Shown piece by piece: positions 19,201-22,528 of a stretch of 61,065 bases of DNA. Position numbers and translations under genes: made by a program. Positions within the stretch are counted from its first letter, which is position 1, and every line of letters starts with the position of its first letter. The notes under the pieces were generated by a model, which saw only the letters and a list, made by a program, of their open reading frames with translations, did not search any database and was not told the origin of the DNA. Source of the stretch: Clostridia bacterium (GTDB lineage Bacteria > Bacillota > Clostridia > Christensenellales > DTU072); contig JAEDHK010000009.1 of NCBI GenBank assembly GCA_016297005.1, forward strand, positions 1-61,065, written 5' to 3'.

Positions 19201-19612
19201 TATAGATGCCTGCACCGCCGCCCGTTGCGCCGCTACCGGCGCCACCTGTACAAGTCAGAGTACAACCGCTCGCAACATAAATAACAACGGTAGCTCCGCT
19301 TGCAACGGTAAGTCCGTTACCGCCGGCGTTACTGTTACTGCAAGTGATAGAAGAGGTAACTTTGTAAGTATAATTGTTAGAGAGAGTCGTTCCGCCGGTA
19401 CTGCCGCTTAAAGTAGCGACGTTAGTCGTGGAGGCAAAAGCCGGGAGCTCATATCCGTCAATCGAGGGAGCGGCCGCCGTAAAAGCGGACATACCAAGTA
19501 TAATAAAAAAGAGCGCGGCAATAACAATCATGCAGATGGGGTTTTTCCATCCGGCGAACTTTGTTATGATAGTCGCACTCTTAAACTTTCTCATTCTCTT
19601 TTTGGTGTTCAA
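4280..19612 (-). CDS. Giant multidomain surface adhesin-like protein (about 5,110 residues)
   Basis: A single uninterrupted frame. N-terminus: basic residues and a hydrophobic export segment at about 27-50. Then a Gly-rich, low-complexity head (about 100-400). Then about ten InlB/Listeria-Bacteroides-type repeats (GYTFxGWY, LYAxW). Inserted among these are two related LamG-like domains ending GLYDxxxNKFxxG (about 895-1090 and 1890-2090), an F5/8C-like galactose-binding fold (about 1212-1360) and a CBM-like jelly roll (about 1470-1630). From about 2190 to 4980 I count roughly 30 MBG-like units of about 75-110 residues (vYnG near the start, NAGTYxV in the middle). C-terminus: one TM helix (FLTIVLFIAGGVLLLALFLL) and KRRR, without LPxTG. 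Such proteins usually mediate adhesion or glycan binding. The start is unsure: TTG at 19612 or ATG at 19594; neither has a clear Shine-Dalgarno sequence. Confidence 0.85.
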   Translation of the reverse strand: MNTKKRMRKFKSATIITKFAGWKNPICMIVIAALFFIILGMSAFTAAAPSIDGYELPAFASTTNVATLSGSTGGTTLSNNYTYKVTSSITCSNSNAGGNGLTVASGATVVIYVASGCTLTCTGGAGSGATGGGAGIYIPSNSTLVITGAGTVTATGGKAGNGTAGSTGGNAYLNKSGNEYYGGGVGGAGGAGGGGSGAGIGGKGGTGGSGGAQTGRPEAYTGKGNWYHGYNGNAGNAGGTGTSMGTLYVLGTMKVNATAGATGSGGSGGARGNWANDSGSGWSRWYYAGYGGGGGGGGGGYAASAIGGGGAGGGGGGSGGSGGIDNFGSSQGYDNESSYANGAGGTGGTGSANGSTGVGNRTGHTDSYGGYAGSGGGAGSKGGEGTFYKSSGATVSARSPASTQSTHTSAQWSVTFDGQSATSAGTTTATVTLGTTNSGISVPSRTGYTFGGYYTSTGGGGTQYYNASGTATRVWDLAAATTLYAKWTPITYNVTVNANGGVGTVSRPSWTASASAQTGTDVLTYDKVENLWNFKTNLTKTGYLYAGVKMSGGASGALWNYFHNNFGDGTGGSTVANKSIANDTVFAQDNGDINVKNLATTQGATVTLTVQWVPITYTVQVDFNGGSPSGSLQSRSENLESAHGFTTTTTLTYDLGYNIWNFQNNSTRTGYLYDGLKMSGGDSTALWGYWSEGQYSAGAIHALANDTKFAESNGDINVKNLATTQGAIVTFTIQWRPITYSTVYNYAGGTNGSSSPTSWTYDAAQAVSAPTRAGYTFAGWTVTSGLNASTAKWGTTSSPSTAISATTTQCGSGASSVYFKNLTPTNGGSVTLTATWTANSYMVTYNANGGSVSPTSKSVTFASAYGDLATPTRTGYSFLGWRLIPAEYQQVEYISTNGGGGFVMTDLVPTGKSSMRMVMMPNSVAANQNLWCARGANSETQTFTMFALPTALRYDYGNAIGSNVGSIAANTKYVISAEKNRGWLNGTTALSAYSPMEHIAGGPIVFMASYFDGYNYDNKTLSNPANYGNMKMYGATVWDSGAVTGYFVPCYRKSDNKIGLYDIINNKFHAGAGTGLSKGGDVYITSATEFAVGKDVTLYAVWKANNYTFNLYDNYRFNANGSSAVTFTSIGSGTATYDSNMPSVTPPTRTGYTFLGYYDGVSAGTQYIKADGTSARTCNFAANNKALYAHWQDSTYNVVFNANTGGTALTGIRYIRDYNYGSTGNPYSHIGEVQAWTFDGVNKAKYPDNSAVKVNGSTPSGATANIVDGYINTGYGSGGAITIDLGAVYNIEYLIIQHFPDRVYFGTKTQVSADGVNWSTVFDSGSTGYQNNGPRLYAEPTTGHKIYIAQKSSSLPMQEIHVGHSEALRTSVCSRTNYDLLGWATSATATTPTYAPGEAVTNLASAGGTTTLYAVWRGVATTLTVNPNGGSYGGSTSNTTINSYFEQTSSIAAPTRVGYDFTGWTITPTNASYAGTMTLVGNGQSGFSKEAKTENGTVFTRYSFSVARPTGDTWYSIRFPSYAFTAGHTYELTLVYRTSNVSGTTLALRHSRMDNDFQSTMTNLSASATSWTTVRLTTTFQEKSIRNGQEFTTSPRVELYTATLRGATTDPVKYTIDIKNIAVVDKTNNESLAYNSLYTYKHGLGATITANWAPHTYNVVYNENKPSTASASVAGLPSKAVWTYDSNATLGSAPTLTGWTFGGWYKDQACTTSAGAAGTALTKPNYTFMQGATINLYAKWTANTYTVGYNYAGGTNGSSSPTSWTYDAAQAVSAPTRAGYTFTGWTVTSGLDASTAKWGLTVAPVTAIQSASTLCFNSATADVYFKNLTPTNGGKVTLTATWTAGQYVLSYNANGGSVGSASKNVSFDAAYGTLTTPTRTGYTFSGWSLVPNGYTQVQYIQTSGGGYVLTDIVPKSTSSLRMVEAQTSLSGTQTYWVARGASNLQDRTFTLFFINSKLRFDYNTTAGAENFAPAVNTQYVISAERNRLWVKNGNALTQTHAMSTGSFTAGGPLIFMSSYSGGTGANITNQASMKLYEVTVWDAGTAVAYLVPCYRDSDDAAGLYDVIGNKFYPGSGTVTAGDAAYVQSGTVFAASKNTTVYARWQAKTYTVTLNDNFATDTGNTAGSGKVTATYDQKLPSVKAPAKNGFSFLGYYYGDTQYINASGAPARVWQIDSAVTLTGKWTINALTLTATADFSCEYNVGTKTLTATATHGCAEIAYTYAWEYGNAHTASITVPTDLDVGTYDYKIEVYGTVGAYVTATASKTVRVTIVRKNISSNGYIVASYGTYVYNGEAREGLLLLQDSQGKSTVDMIKGSDYSVAYAKNTNAGTAEVTITGLGNYSGTKTGSFSITPKPLTVSTIEVDPIEAVTYKGSAYTPVVTVRSTAAPTAILTLKAGSNAGDYTVSYSRNVNAGTASITITGQGNYGDTKTVNFTIRKASLTVTAEDKTTTYGEDAPAFTATITGFVGSDTKASLFDNSDLRNGYRCEYSRGYNAGTYEIEPTQGSLAASNYGFVFVSGVLTVEKRALTVTANDAACVYGDPIPTYEISCSALYGTDTKESVLGGKYRVSGDYAQGSGVGVYTIEVTTDELLNYHVTAHYAGVLTVAKKVLTFTATDYTIEYDQAAPVYTGTYEGFFGTDTESVVSGTPVFMCEYVKGDDSGRYTIAVDVSGLGAENYSFVGVNGVLTVNKGVLAFDFELITENGYDYVYSGRSKEVRATLKSGISSTDVLTGFTLKYYRQYVTDGGVTYTLDDLHKDAGVYKVVADDLIINGSTETQYEVSEDSYCMMEVFKLQVVVLIEEKTVEYDGEPHGTNVSFTLGEGDRLSSTFTLLYNGYTALPVNVGKYRVTILERDTANIVFEVGNQDNYEAFRYDNGTKYVEITKKAATVTPVAINTIYGVAGTPGFTTEGILAKDGEPSCYYTYDGSRTMPTALGSYEIGVRILSGDPILGNYDVTYGTNTLTISKRRLTLTANDVTRTFNGLSFDGTVTIGGDGILTAGTDHTPTGDRIVPVFTYDGSYEAIDAGTYVIHIHSASVIGGDNSVRDYYEFDSFTDGVMTIEKAPVTLTMTSEVVFNGRVRVYSTGDGSDGEPVWAYSTGLKGSDAFGTAEFAYYNENGEPCNVVNVGAYTVHITDFTLTSGNKNNYYVESGILTVTPLSPVITVLSREETFNATPYFATADYTLGEGDAITYEFVYKKGAVNTKTGAEEAGEWTVEVDLSTVVFTSGTPGNYGTFTFVAGTLMINRRELIVTVGTQTTTYNGQEQGVTAEVRGWAENGERPTAQFSFTYYKDNTETAPILVGTYDVTIETAVVLPVEQQANYYFTLDTEGKLVIADRELSFSVDPTASAGTFTYDGRAKRPADSKIVIGGQGLVEGDTIEYVYNFRRSGGEWQASAIYAGEWEVVLVDVTFPGQDSHYSITGDLSAINFSIYIAPRDMTVSVRNKEEAFDGRDKVGEAVGDTLVDGDEIVCDFEYPEGRKNVGVYPVIMSNVAVYHNGNNISDSYNLTVLPNGTITVLKCAFTVTVEDVPSGTEGYVYDGTVKAGKVTSNIGVEDTFTYSLSYRRANGTETDHTDAGEWRVYIDSVAFGPGVDLNNYEDTVYVVLSSGGRFVAGTQGSAYSTMIIDPRPVTVTIEDARVTYDGNAHSLNAEYTGLVGGQTFSVGLLYSTDGETWTNEAVHAGAYTVKPDGTPTSLTYNVNNYVFDCSDRAELIIEQRVIELGITTPGRPVVPFINTPYTLNVIVPDTPDHVLVYATLLYSKDGKTPTLSPAKDIGSWEVTIGAAEIKDATGETDEAVIALWNRDYALNKSAKVQFEIGKVKIMLSNVRPVSVYNGMEQMPQIVSDPLLSEDDELVITYRVTLGGALVTPKDAGTYLITLENVEYRYHGSESTDHSEWYDFGYTQDYLRNYGEAGAWEFKIEKKAVAVTVNGIAAGTEGYVFNNQVHTTTANAPGVSPNDFRYTLMYSRSDRVGSGVWVMQDIDQKWKVVNFESMLAGDLAADEYIPISAGVWNIAVKEVRANSNYDFLYDNTVIAGTMTIDKRRTNLLVGGLDIEYDGEYHSVSITASPKMLAGDTVSAELEYCLKSVFDADPTGATWVSRIKAVGDYYVRIKENTAHSNVSSGSVENYEFIYPEVDAYGSLGITKRRITFTLEDYTGTFNGQQHYPIVVVNRLLDEDASLVRVVIDRFSFEGDNVNVNDGNCFSKVELAHLDAIGSLTAEQYAYICNNYQMNYEKGDVNEGRITIVPATITFTMESKTATYNGQGQTLEPVVWGIVPGDVVTTYLSYSDNVNVGTCTVSITGAAVTTGLRYNYVFADFSDVRGEIIITPYAVNVSLADATAVYNGSEKQLIVSLDKALFNGDEAYLKQRIRYVRGNVTRYNPTDVGVWQGTVENVWLEKDEKTNGNYDFYFRNVSGVLTIQKARYDFTDFVAYLEAKSYTFTAEYNGHDQTPDFGNELPQGADSHLYTLRAEFSGAVKEVGDGQKALNVTFRTYNIEGEAADSPNYERPTEEYTVYFSLTAKALPVIWSPIRKRTDGQEFVAVEYSGRNSKPNASAEGENGIIMLRVEVTGIDYGRVSDTPYHAVAMFEEGSAEALNYTLIGDRTEFFVVKKSVGVQFFGYSGLVYNGLEQEIQVKIEDGGLVGDDRLPLVIRYDRMVRDAGTYTATVSVDEEQAGDTFGNYELDGSVTISFSIGKKDAVIIAGNLSSVYGSPLVSLNGKYSADGFTANDQKTLSVTLTKESGNDVGSYRIVPSAEMLNYNITFVSGEYTIRPKEITVILHDQIQNDPLSSDLSQQRGIAWDVKDANAIVGNDRLNIALSTTVDLNDPNVKYGMIRASYSNPNYQVTFVGDAGEDGVHAPYAKFVVTKTQAVLSLKEDFVQAYPNASKVYDGKSVRIRVENSGNGAVSYIVNGVASDNVLVEPGVYNVVVKGTAKAQFYPPEDLRYTFTIYPNEIKTEFGSYVATVRDENGYSTAASFTMVEDKASESGVHNAFSFIDNSATKQISDYYRIESDGSLSGAMQLNLSAFYKDGQEVTLYIQKHNGEYVVETHVVEDGSVILNNVEEIAGIGFVQDNNGPGFLTIVLFIAGGVLLLALFLLPAMKRRR
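14267..14369 (-). repeat. 103-base direct repeat inside the giant gene, C-terminal copy
   Basis: Identical at every base to 17282-17384, about 3.0 kb away. It encodes the start of an InlB-type unit (residues about 1749-1782, YNYAGGTNGSSSPTSW). It is the perfectly conserved core of a larger duplicated block, which continues at lower identity through the rest of that unit, the next InlB unit and a LamG-like domain. Confidence 0.9.
17282..17384 (-). repeat. 103-base direct repeat inside the giant gene, N-terminal copy
   Basis: Second member of the perfect pair with 14267-14369, at residues about 744-777. Perfect identity amid diverged flanks implies recent duplication or gene conversion. Recombination between the copies would delete about 1,005 codons in frame, because the spacing (3,015 bases) is a multiple of three. 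Confidence 0.9.
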
Positions 19613-20044
19613 TCACGCGCTTACGCGTACGCGTATATACATGCGTTTAAGGGCATAGGTTACCCTTTACCCCACGTTGCCATTCTATTCAAGGCGTAAG
19701 AGAGCTATTCCCTGCGCGTCTTGTACGATGGATTTTCTTTTTTCTATTATAGACAAAAAGCACCCTTTCTGTCAACGTTTAATTTACAATTAATTCTTCG
19801 TTAATAAACCGGCCGATAATAGGTTTTTTTAGTGCAATTCAACCATTCCCTTTACTCCCTCTCCGCATTCCTTTACGCCCTTTCCGAGAAAACCTGTTTT
19901 CGAGGGAGGAAAGGGAGCTTGATTTTTTCGAGCGGGGTAAGAAAAAATGAGGGTTTTTGAAATAGCAAAAATTATCAGATATTTCAATAAATCGCCATGT
20001 CTGAAAACAGCAAAGAACTTCACTTTTATACTCATTTTATATTT
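19613..20044. other. Leader and intergenic region upstream of the giant gene
   Basis: Contains a leader of about 125 bases (with CGCGTACGCGTAAGCGCG-like purine/pyrimidine alternation just before the gene), the promoter at 19746-19775, and a two-tier hairpin at 19878-19915. That hairpin has outer arms CCCTTTCC/GGAAAGGG and inner arms GAAAAC/GTTTTC. A T-run follows it on the plus strand only. No gene is supported here; a 76-codon minus-strand frame at 19829-20059 lacks a ribosome binding site. Confidence 0.5.
19746..19775 (-). promoter_or_regulatory. Consensus promoter of the giant surface protein gene
   Basis: Perfect TTGACA and perfect TATAAT separated by 18 bases on the minus strand. Transcription would begin near 19739 and give a 5' leader of about 125-145 bases. 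A double-consensus promoter suggests strong expression. Confidence 0.85.
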
Positions 20045-20076
20045 AAAAAAGACTCGCAAACGAGTGCGAGTCTTTT
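20045..20076 (-). terminator. Intrinsic terminator after the alpha-galactosidase gene
   Basis: Stem GACTCGC/GCGAGTC, extended by A/T pairs, ending on the minus strand in TTTTTT. It lies about 22 bases past the stop codon and closes the operon that runs down from the acpP region. Confidence 0.85.
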
Positions 20077-20098
20077 CTCATTTTTATCGTATTTTTGA

Positions 20099-21757
20099 TT
20101 ATTTCAGCTTCCAGACGATGGCGTCATGGGGCTCGAGAGTAACGGTAATGGAGTTCTGTTCGGTCGTTGTTTCGCCTGTCCAAAGGTTTTCTACGATGTA
20201 AGACGACTTTGTGCAACCGTCAACGTATTCTTCGTTTTTCAACTTCGTGAGATCGAACGTAAATTTCTTTGCGGTTTTACTTTTATTAAGAACGCAAAGA
20301 GCGATGCTCTTTCCGGAAAGCGGACGAACGAGGACGTCGAAAATTTTATCCTTCTGGATGCGCTTCGCCTGTTTTCCGAGACGATCCTGATCGACGGCGA
20401 TCAGGCGGCGATTCTTTAAAATTTCCAGATGTTCCTCTTTCATATTCACGACGTCGTTGCCGAGGAGCAAGGGAGAAGCCATCATGCACCAGAGGGCGAA
20501 ATGAGCGCGGTTTTCGGCGAGCGTCAGCTTTCCGTTGCCGACTTCAAGCATATCGGGATCGTTCCAATGTCCGGGAGAAGCGTACGGATAGAGCGGAACG
20601 TTGAGTTCATAAAGCTTCATTATGCTTTCCCACGTCCACTCGATATCGCCGGTGGTACGCCACAAGTTAGAGATAGACGGACCCCATTCCCACGGTTTTC
20701 CGTTGCCCCAACAACAAAGAGAATACGCGACGGACTTTTGCTTTTCGCCGGTCTCTTCTTCCACCGTTTTTACCGCTTTTTGAAGGGCGTCGCTCATAGT
20801 AGCGTAGTTAATCATGATGCTGTCGGCTGTGTCGCCGATGGGATTAAAGATCTGGATCAGATTGTTTCCTTTTATCATCTTAAATACGAAGCGGAAGGGT
20901 GCGACGGCGCAAGGAAGGTTAAACGGTCCGGGTTCAAGGAACTGCGGACGCTCGTTATTGACGACGATTGCCGCCATAAATTCTTTATCCATTCTCGCTT
21001 TTGGATAAATATAACGGGTATAAAGTGTCACGACGTACTCGCCCTCTTCCGGCGCTTGATATAAGAAAGTCGCCGCGCCGCGGTTAGCGTCCAGTCCGGT
21101 AATGAATTTGATCTTTTCTCCGGCGTCGGGCATACCGTGATAATGATTATTTTTGCCGACGACCAGTTTCGCCGTGCCGCGCAAAGAGGCTTTTTCCGCG
21201 TCGATATAGACTTCTTCGTCAGTTCCGCGTCGAGTAACGGATATCCCGATCAGGTGAGGACCGATATTGCTGGAAATTTTATGATAGCAGAAGTCGTACT
21301 TCAGGTACTCCACGCCCCAACGGACGAATTGCAGAGCGTCTATATACTCCTTACCCAGACTTGCGGGCAGGCTCTGACATGTCATGGGGCCGTTGCAGGA
21401 ATAAAGCCCGACCTTAAATCCGATATCGTTGCATTTTTTCACGAAACTCTTCATGCCCTCGGGAAAGCGCACGATATCGCATTCGAGACGACCGTTTTCA
21501 TCGCGGCGATCGGCCTCCCAATAGTCGTCGAGGTTAAGATAGTTATATCCCGCTTCCAAAAGACCGCTTTCTTTGATGGCTTTGGCCATTTCAAGAAGCA
21601 TTTTTTCGTTGATATTCTGCTTGAAGTAGTTCCAGCTATTCCAGCCCATCGGCGGCGTTTTGCACAAGCCGTTGTCGAATGGTTCGGTACGATATAGATT
21701 CATTACCTGCGGCGCTTTTTTGCTGATCCGAGTGATTTTACAAGTTGGACAAGTCAT
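20099..21757 (-). CDS. GH27 alpha-galactosidase with a domain inserted in the barrel
   Basis: Removes terminal alpha-linked galactose by a retaining mechanism. Family signatures in order: TPPMGWNSWNYF (35-46), LNLDDYW, nucleophile D155 in YLKYDFC, acid/base D371 in WRTTGDIEW, GHWNDPDML (397-405), and a C-terminal beta domain ending in LEPHDAIVWKL. Residues about 158-320 are an extra beta-rich module, CBM35/malectin-like in appearance (YIDAEKASLRG, then GEYVVTLYTRY, and NNLIQIFNP). It sits between the nucleophile strand and the next barrel strand. There is no signal peptide, so the enzyme is probably cytoplasmic. The start at 21757 is chosen for AGGAG seven bases upstream; a longer frame from 21793 overlaps the previous gene. 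It is the last gene before the terminator. Confidence 0.9.
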   Translation of the reverse strand: MTCPTCKITRISKKAPQVMNLYRTEPFDNGLCKTPPMGWNSWNYFKQNINEKMLLEMAKAIKESGLLEAGYNYLNLDDYWEADRRDENGRLECDIVRFPEGMKSFVKKCNDIGFKVGLYSCNGPMTCQSLPASLGKEYIDALQFVRWGVEYLKYDFCYHKISSNIGPHLIGISVTRRGTDEEVYIDAEKASLRGTAKLVVGKNNHYHGMPDAGEKIKFITGLDANRGAATFLYQAPEEGEYVVTLYTRYIYPKARMDKEFMAAIVVNNERPQFLEPGPFNLPCAVAPFRFVFKMIKGNNLIQIFNPIGDTADSIMINYATMSDALQKAVKTVEEETGEKQKSVAYSLCCWGNGKPWEWGPSISNLWRTTGDIEWTWESIMKLYELNVPLYPYASPGHWNDPDMLEVGNGKLTLAENRAHFALWCMMASPLLLGNDVVNMKEEHLEILKNRRLIAVDQDRLGKQAKRIQKDKIFDVLVRPLSGKSIALCVLNKSKTAKKFTFDLTKLKNEEYVDGCTKSSYIVENLWTGETTTEQNSITVTLEPHDAIVWKLK

Positions 21758-21785
21758 TTTTTTCTCCTTTATATTATGATTTTTA

Positions 21786-22526
21786 TCAAACAAACTGCAT
21801 GAATAAGGACAGAAGATACATTACGAGCACGTATAGCGCAATAAAAACAAGGATACCAAAGCATTTTGACATGAGGCTCCTTTTTCTCGCCCGATCGCTT
21901 TCATAAGGTTTGTTTTGGGCCTTCGTAATCAGCGCGTTCTCCTCTTCTTCCGTCGTCGCGGAAAACCCATTGGGAAGAGCGTTTTCCGGATAGACGAGAT
22001 AATAAGCGAGAGCGGTGGGATGATCGGAAACAAGGGCGTTTTTGTCCTGTTTCAGGGCAGAAACGAATGTGACGATATCCCCCGCGCATCCGGCGAAGAG
22101 CAGACATGCCGCGCCAAGCGGAATAATCCCGCCGAAAGCGGTAAGGAGTGCGCAAGGCAGGATAGCCGTAATCGCGCAAGGCAAGAGCGCCGTCGATAAA
22201 AAGCCTCTTATCGGCATAGGCGCTTCGAAATGAGTAAACAGATTCATTCCGCGGATATCAAAACCGAATTTGACCTGTCTGGCGCTGAGTTTTCCGAACA
22301 GAATACCGCTCAGGGCGTGAATCCCCTCGTGTGCAAACATCCCCACGATAAAGATACCGAGAGCCAGAAGGCTGTCGAACCATACCGACCCGGTCGTAAG
22401 AACGGGCGTACGTTTATCAAAAAGATTGATCGCGCCGAGCAGAATAAAAGATACAAAAAAGAGGATAACGGCGAAGTTATCCGCTTTTTTTATATTCAGA
22501 GCGACCAATTTTTTCTTATATCCCAT
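21786..22526 (-). CDS. DUF3267-type putative zinc membrane protease
   Basis: About 246 residues with four to five membrane helices. An HExxH motif lies inside a helix (MFAHEGIHALSG), as in the zincin-like DUF3267 family. FAHEGIH is followed by a GHxx-less loop, and there is a candidate third ligand in CAGDIVTFVSAL. Substrates are unknown for the family; intramembrane proteolysis is a family-level guess. The ATG at 22526 begins two bases after the stop of the transglutaminase-like lipoprotein gene, so translation is probably coupled. I see no separate Shine-Dalgarno sequence. A TTG at 22544 would overlap the upstream gene. Its place next to an exported transglutaminase-like lipoprotein suggests an envelope role. 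Confidence 0.75.
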   Translation of the reverse strand: MGYKKKLVALNIKKADNFAVILFFVSFILLGAINLFDKRTPVLTTGSVWFDSLLALGIFIVGMFAHEGIHALSGILFGKLSARQVKFGFDIRGMNLFTHFEAPMPIRGFLSTALLPCAITAILPCALLTAFGGIIPLGAACLLFAGCAGDIVTFVSALKQDKNALVSDHPTALAYYLVYPENALPNGFSATTEEEENALITKAQNKPYESDRARKRSLMSKCFGILVFIALYVLVMYLLSLFMQFV

Positions 22527-22528
22527 GA

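Noticed and set aside
19829..20059. Minus-strand 76-codon frame upstream of the giant gene
   Set aside because: It has no ribosome binding site, overlaps the terminator of the preceding operon and has no family resemblance.
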